Positions 25,464 through 34,668 of a DNA stretch of 64,000 nucleotides are shown in pieces. The stretch's first letter is position 1; the number at the start of each line of letters is the position of its first letter. This DNA comes from Marinomonas flavescens (GTDB lineage: Bacteria > Pseudomonadota > Gammaproteobacteria > Pseudomonadales > Marinomonadaceae). Both the position numbers and the translations under genes were made by a program. The notes beneath the pieces are model-generated. The model was not told where the DNA came from. It saw only the letters and a program-made list of their open reading frames with translations, and searched no databases. The stretch is from positions 124,001 to 188,000 of the forward strand of contig NZ_SJSB01000002.1 in assembly GCF_004352835.1 (NCBI RefSeq), in the 5' to 3' direction.

Positions 25464-26309
25464 TTATACCGGCCATTGGTCGGTATTTTTTAATACGTTT
25501 TTTAAGCGCTGTTTTGCTTGTTCAAACTCACGGGGTAAATGCCCTCGATGAGAAACCAGATAAATAGGATAACTAAATTCAGGGGCGTCGGGCATTCGCT
25601 TTAGGCGCCCCTGTTGCAGGTATGGTTCGACCACTCGTGTACGAAAATAGCCGTTGCCGCCTTGTTTTAACATGACTTTTAGAGCCATGGGCCCGAGAGA
25701 AAATTGCATGGCGTTTTGGCGGTTAAATGGCAAACAGCGATCAAATTGCTGGGCAAATTCTTCCCCCCAGTCGATGAATATATTTGGCTTGGGCGTGTGT
25801 GAACAAGCCACATGAATGAGCTTCTCTTCCGCAACTTGTTCGATGTTTAAATCTGGATAATAGCGAGCACTGTGCACTAGTGCTGCATCCAATTGGAAGT
25901 TTCGAATAGCACGATAAAGCGTATCAGTAGTGTCGATTTGACTGTGCAGATGTAAATGCTCTAAATCGGCCAACTGAACCAGCCAATCCACCATAATAGG
26001 ATTCCACAAGCTGTTGTCAGCCCCTAGTGATAATGTCGTTTTATTATCGGCTTGAGGAACTCGGTAAATTTCTTGTGCTGCACGCCATGAGGCAATAATC
26101 TCCTTGGCGTATTTCACGAAACGCTCGCCTTCTGGAGTTAACCGAGCGCCACTTCGATTACGGATAAATAGTTGGCAATTCATGCTCGATTCGAGCGAGT
26201 GAATCCTTGCGGTAACCGTCGTTTGCGTGATGTTCAGTCGCTTGGCTGCGTTAGCAAAAGTGCCTGACTGCATGATTTCTAAGAAGGTTTTGGCTAGCTC
26301 TATGTCCAT
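25464..26309 (-). CDS. LysR-type transcriptional regulator
   Basis: A 281-residue regulator. The N-terminal winged helix-turn-helix reads AKTFLEIMQSGTFANAAKRL followed by NITQTTVTARI and LEQxLFxR-like MNCQLFIRNRSGARLT. The rest is a co-inducer domain. The product is divergently transcribed from the HPP-family gene at 26460 (150-nt gap), which is its most likely target by the usual LysR layout; the MFS gene ends against it. Target and inducer unknown. Confidence 0.87.
   Translation of the reverse strand: MDIELAKTFLEIMQSGTFANAAKRLNITQTTVTARIHSLESSMNCQLFIRNRSGARLTPEGERFVKYAKEIIASWRAAQEIYRVPQADNKTTLSLGADNSLWNPIMVDWLVQLADLEHLHLHSQIDTTDTLYRAIRNFQLDAALVHSARYYPDLNIEQVAEEKLIHVACSHTPKPNIFIDWGEEFAQQFDRCLPFNRQNAMQFSLGPMALKVMLKQGGNGYFRTRVVEPYLQQGRLKRMPDAPEFSYPIYLVSHRGHLPREFEQAKQRLKNVLKNTDQWPV
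25466..25491 (+). terminator. Terminator of the MFS gene, overlapping the LysR stop
   Basis: Stem ATACCGGCC/GGTCGGTAT (one G-T wobble), loop ATT, then six Ts. It lies 40 nt past the MFS stop and covers the last codons of the convergent LysR gene. Confidence 0.75.
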
Positions 26310-26459
26310 ACTGACTTGTTTACTTCAATTTTTTTGAATTTATGATTACTTAATATTGATTATACTGATTCTAAAAGCTTCCGTATCCTATGCGCTCGTT
26401 ATTTTGGTGTATTGACTACCCAATCCTCTCTTTTGTTATTTCTGTGTGAGTTTTTTCCT

Positions 26460-27224
26460 ATGGTGATGTCGTTTTTTAAGACCCTTTGTCAGTTTATAGG
26501 GGTGGAAACCAACCGCACCTCACATTTGGAGCGTATTGTCTCTGGTGTCACAACTTGCTTAGCGATTGCTGTGGTTGCTTTGGTAACAAAGTGGAGTTTA
26601 TCCACAGAAGTACATATTTTATTTTTTGCTTCGACAGCCGCTTCTGCTTTCTTGGTGTTTACGTTACCCCATGGTGCCTTATCGCAACCTTGGCCGGTAT
26701 TGGCTGGGCAGGCTCTGTCTATTGCTGTTGGCGTGGGTTTTGCGAGTGTGTTGGATTCCAGCATGACGACAGCGGCTCTTGCCGTTGGAGCCACTGTGAT
26801 ATTGATGCATTATTTGGGTTGTCTACACCCACCCGGCGGCGCCACGGCGTTTTATTTTGTGGTTAACCTAAAGCAGATTAATGTCTCTGAGTCGGTCATT
26901 GTGTTCCTCGTCAATATTTTGATTATCTTGGCTTTAGCCATGGTCATTAATAATCTCTTTCATTGGCGTCGTTACCCACTTTTTTGGTTAAACAGAAAGT
27001 CAGCAGCGAATCCTGCTCAACAAGAGGTATCTGCGGTTGAGCATTTTAATGCGGAAGATTTACACCAGGTGTTGCAGCAACAGGATGTATTTGTTGACGT
27101 CAGCTTGGATGAACTACAACGTATTTATGATGCCGCGCACACCATTGCCCAGCAACGGCGAATTGAGAATATGTCGGCTAAGACTAAGACTAAGACCAAG
27201 CGCAAGTTTCTGAAAGCGGCCTAA
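26460..27224 (+). CDS. HPP family membrane protein
   Basis: About 254 residues with four to five hydrophobic segments and the family motif LHPPGGATAFYF (near residue 120), which names the HPP family. The family includes proteins involved in nitrite transport in plant plastids, but bacterial function is unclear. The C-terminal 90 residues are soluble and end in a basic tail (KTKTKTKRKFLK). The start is uncertain: ATG at 26460 and 26466 both lack a strong ribosome site, and a TTG at 26412 in frame is possible. Divergent from the LysR gene. Confidence 0.72.
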   Translation: MVMSFFKTLCQFIGVETNRTSHLERIVSGVTTCLAIAVVALVTKWSLSTEVHILFFASTAASAFLVFTLPHGALSQPWPVLAGQALSIAVGVGFASVLDSSMTTAALAVGATVILMHYLGCLHPPGGATAFYFVVNLKQINVSESVIVFLVNILIILALAMVINNLFHWRRYPLFWLNRKSAANPAQQEVSAVEHFNAEDLHQVLQQQDVFVDVSLDELQRIYDAAHTIAQQRRIENMSAKTKTKTKRKFLKAA

Positions 27225-27231
27225 ACATTGG

Positions 27232-27504
27232 TTACTTAACCGCTCTTTTAACGATGGTTAAACAAGAGACTCCATATAAAATAATAATTAAGGCTGAGAA
27301 AAAGGTTGGGTCAATTCCCCAATAGAGACTAATAGGCCGGATCATAAACAAGCTAAAAGCGACCGGTAAAAGTAACAAAAACATCCGCCCAATGCTGATG
27401 GTTAGTGCATAACCTTCTTTACAGCTTTGGCACGTCTGTGGGGTACGTAGGCTTTTTCTAAGGGATGAGAATATTAGTTTTTCTTTACAGTGTGGACACT
27501 TCAT
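27232..27504 (-). CDS. Small zinc-ribbon membrane protein, function unknown
   Basis: A 90-residue protein beginning CPHCKEKL with a second pair CQSCKEGY at about residue 25-30, forming a four-Cys zinc ribbon. Two hydrophobic segments follow (about 38-56 and 63-82). It resembles the many short zinc-ribbon/two-helix membrane proteins of gammaproteobacteria without known role. Stop is 8 nt from the convergent HPP gene. Confidence 0.65.
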   Translation of the reverse strand: MKCPHCKEKLIFSSLRKSLRTPQTCQSCKEGYALTISIGRMFLLLLPVAFSLFMIRPISLYWGIDPTFFSALIIILYGVSCLTIVKRAVK

Positions 27505-27658
27505 TAAATAGACCTATATTCTTTTTAAGTGTGGAAAACTAATATCCTGCTCCCGTCTTTCGACGGGTTCAAGACTGTTTTTAAATGGATAACTCTTTTC
27601 TATTTTATTTAGGAAAAGCAGTAAAATCGGCTCGCAGATTCTACGGCTTTTCTTCGTT

Positions 27659-30085
27659 TTATTGTTTGTCTTTTTGCTTATTTTCAAGCTTATTCAATGC
27701 GTTAATTATCTGTACTATTTGTGCTTCTGTGTAATATTGTGGATTGAAGACTGGCAGGTTTCGCAGTGGCATATCAACGACGAGAGCTTGCGCCATCAAT
27801 CTACTGGCTTCTGCAGCAGAGTCATTGGCTCCAGCGCCCATCATGGTATTAAATATAGCTAACATTGAATCAAACAGCGGTTTACCTAATGACGTGTTGG
27901 CGATTTCTCCAATGGTTGAGTTCAGATGATAAGGCGTTAGAGGTATTTCTTGTGGAATACTGTGCCCCAACAAGGCAATAAATGCTTCGTCGTGGAAGTC
28001 GCGTTTTGCTGGCTCGAAATACGTCTTTAATGCTGTATTGGCCGGTGCCAATGGAGTGTCGGTTTTAAGCGTTACGATGACAGCGTCACGGATATCTTCC
28101 ACGGAAGAACCAAGAGAAATCGTGTAATCGTTACTTTCCGCTAACCAGGCGGATTGTTTGCTATTCCAGTACGCGAAAGCTCTATAATCTAATTCAAGTT
28201 CAATGACTTGGCTTTCGCCCGCAGCTAGAAAAACCTTCTTGAATGCTTTAAGTTCTTTTTTTGGACGAGGTTGTGATGGTGTTGCTTGGCCAACATAACA
28301 CTGTACGACTTCAGCTCCTGCGCGGTCGCCTGTGTTCGTAATAGTGACGCTCACTTTAATCAAATTATGGCGATCGAGTTGAGCGGATTGGCCCTGAAGG
28401 GTATCTCCACTGAGGCGAACATTTGAATAGTCGAACGTGGTGTAAGACAAGCCATGTCCGAATGGAAATAATACCTTTGTTTTAGTGGTATCAAAGTAAC
28501 GGTATCCAACCCAAATGGATTCGCGATATTGCACCTGTTTGGTTGTTCCGGGGAAATACGGTTGACTTGGAACGTCTTCAAGCGCCAGCGGAAACGTTTC
28601 TGCTAGTTTTCCGCTTGGGTTTACCTCACCAGACAGTATTTTTGCAATGGCTGAAGCCCCTGCCTGACCACCTAAGTAAGCTTCTAAAATCGCAGGTACT
28701 TCGTCGACAAAAGGCAGCGTAATAGGGGCGCCGTTTTGTAAAACAACAACGGTTTTGCTGAGTTGGTTCTCTAAGGCGTTGATTAAATCGAGTTGTACTT
28801 GGGGCAAGTCTAAGTGTTGGCGGTCGAAGCCTTCAGATTCATATTTTGGCGTTAATCCTACGAACAAAAAAACCACATCAGCTTGTTCTGCTAATGTCAT
28901 CGCGCGCTTTTGCTCTGCGGCATCTTCCATATCATTAATATGATAGCCCGCGGTATAACTGACATTGTCTCTACCAAAAATCTTTTTGATCTCGTCTAAA
29001 GGCTGTTCAACTGTAAAAGGATTAATTTTCGAGCTACCAGCACCTTGGTAACGGGTGTTATTCGCAAGCTCACCGATCACAGCAATTTTTTTATCGATGG
29101 AAATAGGCAGAAAATTCTCATTTTTAAGCAGAACACAGGATTCTTGGGCAATGCTAGCGGCAAGCTTATGGTGAGCATTTAAATCTACTGCGACTTTCTC
29201 TTCATTCAACGATGTCTTGGCTTTTAGAATGAGTTCTAATATACGGGCGACGGATTTATCTAATTCTTGCGTGGTCAGTTGACCATTCTCGATGGCAGCG
29301 ATGATCTTCTTAGTATTCAAATCGCCAGAACCAGGCATCTCTAGGTGTTGACCGTGTTTAATGCCCTCTACTCTATTATTATTTGCACCCCAGTCCGTGA
29401 CAACAATGCCTTTAAATCCCCAGTCTTTGACGAGAATATCGTCCAAAAGTATTTTATTTTCAGCTGCAAACGTACCGTTTACCTTGTTGTAAGAACACAT
29501 AACTGTCCAAGGTTGGGTGGTTGTTACCGCTTTTTCGAAGGCTGGTAAGTAGATTTCGCGCAGTGTTCTTTGGTCGATGATGACGTCCACCGTCATACGA
29601 CAGTGCTCGTGATTATTGACCGCATAATGTTTTAAGCTGGCGCCAACGCCTTGGCTCTGTACACCTTTGATCCAAGCTGCCGCAATATCGCCAGCAAGTA
29701 ATGGGTCTTCTGAAAAGTACTCAAAGTTACGACCACCCAGTGGGTTGCGCTTAATGTTGGCGCCTGGGCCGAGCAAAACAGACACGCCTTGTGCACGACA
29801 TTCCTTGCCTAACGCTACCCCCATTTTTTCTATGAATGTTGTGTTCCAGGATGCCGCTAAACCTGGGCCTGTCGGGAAACAGGTCGCTGGTACGGCGTCA
29901 TTAAGGCCGACATGATCACCTTCACCCACTTGTTTTCGTAAGCCATGAGGGCCATCCGTCATCATAATAGAGGGCATATCTAGATGTTCAATACCATGCA
30001 AATGCCAGACGTCTTTGCCAATACACAGCATGGCCTTTTCTTCTAATGTAAGAGTCTGAAGCATTGTTTGAATGTTTTTTGTCAT
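27659..30085 (-). CDS. Glycoside hydrolase family 3 beta-glucosidase (cytoplasmic type)
   Basis: An 808-residue enzyme with no signal peptide. The GH3 N-terminal TIM barrel has MTDGPHGLR, KHYAVNNHE and the nucleophile motif VVTDWGA (Asp231). The GH3 C-terminal domain (about 320-560) includes GYRYFDTT and FPFGHGLSYTTF, and a fibronectin-III-like domain follows (about 580-690). A further 110-residue tail is found in some large GH3 beta-glucosidases. It releases glucose from beta-glucosides taken into the cell. The start at 30085 is favoured over 30094 because AAAGG is too close to the latter. A TetR gene lies 22 nt upstream in the same direction. Confidence 0.88.
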   Translation of the reverse strand: MTKNIQTMLQTLTLEEKAMLCIGKDVWHLHGIEHLDMPSIMMTDGPHGLRKQVGEGDHVGLNDAVPATCFPTGPGLAASWNTTFIEKMGVALGKECRAQGVSVLLGPGANIKRNPLGGRNFEYFSEDPLLAGDIAAAWIKGVQSQGVGASLKHYAVNNHEHCRMTVDVIIDQRTLREIYLPAFEKAVTTTQPWTVMCSYNKVNGTFAAENKILLDDILVKDWGFKGIVVTDWGANNNRVEGIKHGQHLEMPGSGDLNTKKIIAAIENGQLTTQELDKSVARILELILKAKTSLNEEKVAVDLNAHHKLAASIAQESCVLLKNENFLPISIDKKIAVIGELANNTRYQGAGSSKINPFTVEQPLDEIKKIFGRDNVSYTAGYHINDMEDAAEQKRAMTLAEQADVVFLFVGLTPKYESEGFDRQHLDLPQVQLDLINALENQLSKTVVVLQNGAPITLPFVDEVPAILEAYLGGQAGASAIAKILSGEVNPSGKLAETFPLALEDVPSQPYFPGTTKQVQYRESIWVGYRYFDTTKTKVLFPFGHGLSYTTFDYSNVRLSGDTLQGQSAQLDRHNLIKVSVTITNTGDRAGAEVVQCYVGQATPSQPRPKKELKAFKKVFLAAGESQVIELELDYRAFAYWNSKQSAWLAESNDYTISLGSSVEDIRDAVIVTLKTDTPLAPANTALKTYFEPAKRDFHDEAFIALLGHSIPQEIPLTPYHLNSTIGEIANTSLGKPLFDSMLAIFNTMMGAGANDSAAEASRLMAQALVVDMPLRNLPVFNPQYYTEAQIVQIINALNKLENKQKDKQ

Positions 30086-30107
30086 TATTTTCATCCTTTA
30101 TCAATGA

Positions 30108-30752
30108 TTAATTTACCGGTTTAATTCCATCCACTAATAGCTGGATCAGGGTCGGTGTGAGTTGCGGAATCGCGTCGTCTTCGGCTTCTAATAGAGCATC
30201 TTGACGGAGTAACATTCGACGAAAAAAAGTGGGAACGGCGTTGGACAGCGTAATAGAAAGCAGGTGCGGAGAAATATCAGATCGGATGCTGCCTTCCTTT
30301 TGGCCTAATACAATAAGGTCAGTAAGCCGATTAACGTTGCCCGGCAGGATGAGAGAAAGCGAGTCCCGAAATTCTACAGGGATGCGAGAGCCGGCATAAT
30401 AACCATCAAATTCAGCGATAAAGCGATCGTCGTCTTGATATTGAATGTCGGCATAGGCGTTCATTAGCACCTTAATACCGTCTCGAATACTGGGGTATTT
30501 CTGTGCCTCTATCTCATCGATAATCCGATCATAAATTGCAAGTTTACGCTTCAGAACCACGACTAGAATAGAAAATCCCAAGTCGTATTTATCTTGATAA
30601 TAGCGGTAGAGCGTATTTCGGCTCATGCCTATAGCGGACGCAATGTCTTTCATTTGCGTATCTGCAAAGCCGTTCTCGATGAAAAGGCCTTCAGAAACGC
30701 GAATAATTTTGTCCCGAGTTTGCTCGGTTTGATAAACCATTCTGCTTTTCAT
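30108..30752 (-). CDS. TetR family transcriptional regulator
   Basis: A 214-residue regulator. The N-terminal helix-turn-helix reads IIRVSEGLFIENGFADTQMK and IASAIGMSRNTLYRYYQDK, characteristic of TetR proteins. The rest is a helical ligand domain. It is in an apparent operon with the GH3 gene downstream and is divergent from the old yellow enzyme gene (216-nt gap), so it could control either. A short palindrome, ACACGTGT, sits 12 nt before its start. Confidence 0.86.
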   Translation of the reverse strand: MKSRMVYQTEQTRDKIIRVSEGLFIENGFADTQMKDIASAIGMSRNTLYRYYQDKYDLGFSILVVVLKRKLAIYDRIIDEIEAQKYPSIRDGIKVLMNAYADIQYQDDDRFIAEFDGYYAGSRIPVEFRDSLSLILPGNVNRLTDLIVLGQKEGSIRSDISPHLLSITLSNAVPTFFRRMLLRQDALLEAEDDAIPQLTPTLIQLLVDGIKPVN

Positions 30753-30763
30753 ATTAAAATGTT

Positions 30764-30771
30764 ACACGTGT
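30764..30771. promoter_or_regulatory. Short palindrome in the tetR leader (possible operator)
   Basis: ACACGTGT is a perfect 8-bp palindrome 12 nt upstream of the TetR start, in the divergent region shared with the old yellow enzyme gene. The position suits autoregulation, but 8 bp is short for a TetR operator. Confidence 0.25.
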
Positions 30772-30968
30772 TATATTTGTGCTATAAAATTAAAGATGAG
30801 GCTCGTCTAAGTCAAGGAAATAATGTGCTACTCATTCTAAAATGTTGGAGACGTGCGTCTTTTCGTCAACAACCTAGCAATAAAAACGCAAGTGATTGAA
30901 TTCTTCATAAACAGACGCACCTATGGATTATCTTTTGTATTAATACTGAAACCTTATTGGAGTGAATC

Positions 30969-32045
30969 ATGACAACGGCTAAAAATGCGCTATTGAGTTC
31001 TGTGACATTGGGTGATTTAACCTTACCCAATAGAATTGTAATGGCGCCATTGACGCGTACTCGTGCCATTGGGCACCAGCCAAATGCATTGATGGCAGAA
31101 TATTATTCACAACGCGCCAGCACGGGCTTATTAATCACTGAATGCACCATGGTATCGGCAAACACCTCGTCTTTTGGTAATGATCCGGGTATTTATTCTC
31201 AAGAGCAGATCGAAGGCTGGAAGCTAACAACCAATGCCGTTCATAAAGCCGACGGACGTGTGTTTATCCAAATTTGGCATGCTGGGCGTGCGGCGCACCC
31301 TTTATTGAATGGTGGCAAAGAAGCGGTGGCACCAAGCGCTATTTCCATCGATGATGAAACCCATACACCTGAAGGCAAAAAACCTTATACCGTGCCTCAT
31401 GCGTTAACTGTGAGCGAAATCAAAACCATCGTGAATGATTTTCGACAAGCAGCGCTTAATGCAAAAGAAGCAGGATTTGATGGGGTTGAAATTCATGGTG
31501 CTAATGGTTATTTGATCGACCAATTCTTACGCGACAGTGCCAACCAACGTACCGATGAATACGGTGGCTCTTTTGAAAATCGTGCGCGTTTTTTAACCGA
31601 GGTTCTAGACGCGGTCACTGAGGTAATGGGCAGTGGGCGAGTGGGCTTACGTTTATCGCCATTAAATAGCTTCAACAGCATGAAAGACAGTGATCCTGTT
31701 GGTCTCGTTCGCTATCTTGCTGAATTATTGAATGGTTATAATCTGGCGTATTTGCATCTAATGCGAGCGGACTTTTTTGGAATTCAAAAAGCCGATGTCG
31801 TTCCTGCCGTACGTGAAGTGTATAAAGGGCATTTAATGGTAAATATGGGTTATAGCCCAGAAGAAGCAAGCCAAGTGATCGCTGATAAACAAGCGGATAG
31901 TGTTGCGTTTGGCACTGGTATTCTTGCCAATCCTGACTTTGTAGAGCGTGTAAAAGCAGGTGCTGATTTTAATGCACCAGACCAAGCAACCTTCTATACG
32001 CCAGACGGCAAAGGCTATACAGATTATCCGCTTATGAGTGCTTAA
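30969..32045 (+). CDS. nemA: Old yellow enzyme family alkene reductase (NemA-like)
   Basis: A 358-residue FMN-dependent reductase. Recognisable blocks: LPNRIVMAPLTRTRA, YYSQRASTGLLITECT, QIWHAGRAAHP, EIHGANGYLIDQFLRDSAN, QRTDEYGGSFENRARF. The order and length fit N-ethylmaleimide/alkene reductases, which use NAD(P)H to reduce activated C=C bonds, nitro compounds and related electrophiles in the cytoplasm. GGAGTGA precedes the ATG. NemA-type genes are often next to a TetR (NemR) gene; the divergent TetR here fits that pattern, as inference. Confidence 0.88.
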   Translation: MTTAKNALLSSVTLGDLTLPNRIVMAPLTRTRAIGHQPNALMAEYYSQRASTGLLITECTMVSANTSSFGNDPGIYSQEQIEGWKLTTNAVHKADGRVFIQIWHAGRAAHPLLNGGKEAVAPSAISIDDETHTPEGKKPYTVPHALTVSEIKTIVNDFRQAALNAKEAGFDGVEIHGANGYLIDQFLRDSANQRTDEYGGSFENRARFLTEVLDAVTEVMGSGRVGLRLSPLNSFNSMKDSDPVGLVRYLAELLNGYNLAYLHLMRADFFGIQKADVVPAVREVYKGHLMVNMGYSPEEASQVIADKQADSVAFGTGILANPDFVERVKAGADFNAPDQATFYTPDGKGYTDYPLMSA

Positions 32046-32094
32046 TTATGAGTGCCTGATAATGGGCGTGTTGTTTTTGTATCGAACGTGATGC

Positions 32095-32129
32095 ATGAAA
32101 AGCCAAGGCAAACTGCCTTGGCTTTTCAT
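32095..32129. terminator. Bidirectional terminator between nemA-like and GFA genes
   Basis: Perfect 16-bp stem ATGAAAAGCCAAGGCA/TGCCTTGGCTTTTCAT with a 3-nt loop, between two convergent genes. T/A runs are within the stem ends. Very stable. Confidence 0.85.
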
Positions 32130-32162
32130 TCTATCGTTGTGCTCTATGTTGAAAAATGATGT

Positions 32163-32570
32163 CTAGCTTGGCATCCCTTCAAACGCAGGAACGTTTTCAA
32201 AACCTTCGTCCCAGTTACCTTTGCTGCCGGTAAATAGATGAGCTTGTGGAGAAAGGTCTACATCTGTATCTAAGCATCCTGCAGGTACAATGACTATGCC
32301 ACGGGCTTTTGCGTCTGTTGGAACGTTAGAGCCACAAACAGAGCAAAAGGTACGGGCAAAGTTGGTATCTTCAAGCTTATAAAAACTGAGTTTGTCTTCG
32401 CCACTTAGCCACGTTAACTCAGCACCAGGTGCGAAAAGATTAGAGCAATGCGCAGTGCCAGAGCTTTTACGGCAACGGCTACAGTGGCATAGAAAAAACT
32501 TTTTGAATTCACCTTTAAGTTCGAACTTTGCCGTACCGCATAGACAAGACCCTGTGTGTAATTGACTCAT
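32163..32570 (-). CDS. GFA (glutathione-dependent formaldehyde-activating-like) protein
   Basis: A 135-residue zinc protein of the GFA/CENP-V fold. Cys pattern: GSCLCGTAKF at residue 7, FLCHCSRCRKSSGTAH in the middle, and TFCSVCGSNVPTD. These eight or so Cys/His residues bind two zincs in the family. Despite the name, most members are not shown to act on formaldehyde. Single gene, ending at the shared terminator at 32095. Confidence 0.85.
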   Translation of the reverse strand: MSQLHTGSCLCGTAKFELKGEFKKFFLCHCSRCRKSSGTAHCSNLFAPGAELTWLSGEDKLSFYKLEDTNFARTFCSVCGSNVPTDAKARGIVIVPAGCLDTDVDLSPQAHLFTGSKGNWDEGFENVPAFEGMPS

Positions 32571-32631
32571 AGTGATATTCCTAATATTTTTTATTTTAAA
32601 TTAGTCGTAACTGTCTCGAAGACAGTTCTGC

Positions 32632-34281
32632 TTACTGGTAAATTTTAAAGAAGCCCATCATACGTTTCAGCTGTTCGGCTTGAACCGTCATCTGCTCACT
32701 TGTGCTTGCTAGCTCTTCACTACCATTGGTATTTTGACGGGTAATGTTATCTAACTGCTGCATTGCTTGATGAATTTGCTCTACTCGAGTGTTTTGCTCA
32801 ATACCGACACTGGCTATCGCTTGAATCAGCTCAGAGGTCTGTAGAATTTGCGGAACCACTTCTTTTAGTAAAAGACCGGCTTGCACACTGATTTTGACGC
32901 TATTCACGGTAATATCGCTAATTTCTTGAGCGGCTTGTTGGCTTTTTTCTGCGAGGTTTCTGACCTCACTGGCAACGACCGCAAAACCTCGACCATGCTC
33001 TCCTGCTCGAGCCGCTTCAATGGCAGCATTCAGTGCAAGCAGATTTGTCTGTTCTGCAATGTCTTCAATAATGCCAATCTTATCAGCAATTTTTTGCATA
33101 ATAGCAACTGTCTGGTCAACCGCTTCACCGCCTTGCACCGCTTTATTACTGGCATTGAGCGCAATGTCGTTGGTCGTAGCAGCATTCTCGGAGTTTTGGT
33201 TGATACTGGTCGAGATTTTATCAATAGCGGCTGTGGTGTTTTCAAGGTTCTCTGTCATTAAGGCCGCACTACTGGAAAGATCCTGAGCGGTGACACTCAC
33301 TTGAGAGCTTGCTGCTGCCATTTGATCCATCGCACTTTGGGTTTCAACAATAATGTCTTTTAACTGATCGATCATTCCATTTGTGCTGTTCTTAATGGTG
33401 GAAAAATTGCCAATATATTCTTTTGTAATTCTAACTCGCAGGTCGCCTTCGGCTAATGCCGCCATTTTTTCAGAAAGGTCTTGGACAATATCTTGGATAA
33501 TATCGACCATTTTTTTCATGCTCGCTTTGAGACTACTACCATCGTCTTTTTCATGGAGCTGAATGGCAATACCCGTATTACCTTGGGCTATCTGATTCGC
33601 AATTTCAGCGACGTCTTTAGGTTCTCCCCCCAGAGATTTCATGATGTTTTTCAAGATCATCATCCCGATACTAAACACCACAGCGATAACGGCCAAGGCA
33701 ATACTGATCTGGATGATAACGGACTGCCAAATAGCCGTTACCGCATTTTTAGCGCCCGTTTTACCAATTTCTTCGTTAAAAGCGATGTGTTCATTGAGCG
33801 CTTGGGTAAGCTGCTCGGCTTCCGCTGTGGTATACAGCAGCACCTTGGTAGCTGCGGCTTGAATGCCCTTTCGGGATAAAGAAATGGCTTTCTCTCTTTT
33901 TTCGTTATAAACCTCAAAAGCCGCGATTTCATTGTCGAGTAAAGCTTGATCCTTTTCACTAGTTACTAATGATTTATAACTTTCAAATCCTTTATATACA
34001 TTAGCGACTTGAACTTTCAGTTGAGCGTCTACTTTTAGCTTCTGGTCTTTGTCTTTTTCTAGCACATGTACATATGATAAGCGGCGTACTTCGCTGATTG
34101 CTTTGCTTATTTTCAACATGACTTCAATAGAAGGCACTGTTTTAACATTGACGTGATTGGAAGAGGTATAAACGTTATTAGTTTGTAGCAAGCCCACTCC
34201 GACCAAAGCGACCAAACCAATGATAGAGCCGACAATCAGAATCATAAGCTGGCGACGCACACTCATGTTTGTGAGCTTCAT
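32632..34281 (-). CDS. Methyl-accepting chemotaxis protein (4-helix-bundle sensor)
   Basis: A 549-residue receptor. First membrane segment about residues 11-32; periplasmic four-helix-bundle sensor to about 185; second segment about 186-208. A HAMP region follows, then a signalling domain with hairpin tip [20 protein letters not shown]. The sensor opening ([20 protein letters not shown]) fits 4HB_MCP receptors. GGAGAG precedes the start. It couples to CheA/CheW; ligand unknown. One of three receptors in the window. Confidence 0.9.
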   Translation of the reverse strand: MKLTNMSVRRQLMILIVGSIIGLVALVGVGLLQTNNVYTSSNHVNVKTVPSIEVMLKISKAISEVRRLSYVHVLEKDKDQKLKVDAQLKVQVANVYKGFESYKSLVTSEKDQALLDNEIAAFEVYNEKREKAISLSRKGIQAAATKVLLYTTAEAEQLTQALNEHIAFNEEIGKTGAKNAVTAIWQSVIIQISIALAVIAVVFSIGMMILKNIMKSLGGEPKDVAEIANQIAQGNTGIAIQLHEKDDGSSLKASMKKMVDIIQDIVQDLSEKMAALAEGDLRVRITKEYIGNFSTIKNSTNGMIDQLKDIIVETQSAMDQMAAASSQVSVTAQDLSSSAALMTENLENTTAAIDKISTSINQNSENAATTNDIALNASNKAVQGGEAVDQTVAIMQKIADKIGIIEDIAEQTNLLALNAAIEAARAGEHGRGFAVVASEVRNLAEKSQQAAQEISDITVNSVKISVQAGLLLKEVVPQILQTSELIQAIASVGIEQNTRVEQIHQAMQQLDNITRQNTNGSEELASTSEQMTVQAEQLKRMMGFFKIYQ

Positions 34282-34668
34282 ATTCTCTCCAATGAAAACG
34301 TAAATGGTAGTGTTGTGTTTAGTATAAATGCTTATGCAAAATCTCCTAAGCCTTGATGGGCTCTGTTTGACAAATTAGGCACTGACACCACAACTATATC
34401 GAACATTTAAATCATTTCTTAAATAGATACCTTTTATTAGCAACTTATAATTTTGGTTGATTTGGTGGGTGTGATGGCTAAATACCAGCCCTCTTTTTTT
34501 CACATCGTCAAAAAAGAGGTTTTGATCCACAGTAATGCCATGTATGATGCCCAACTTTTATTTTCCTCCACATCTATTTAGCATCGTGAAATTTGCCTTA
34601 GTGACGCTTGGTATTGTGAATTTTGGCATCGCTAATTAATACAACTAATAAGAATCAGAGAGAGAGCT
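34282..34668. other. Gene-free divergent region
   Basis: About 390 nt between the chemoreceptor (minus) and the symporter (plus). A stem CCTCTTTTTT/AAAAAAGAGG (34490-34519) is visible, with no neighbouring gene end that would need a terminator, so it may be leader structure or chance in AT-rich DNA. No coding frame. Confidence 0.45.
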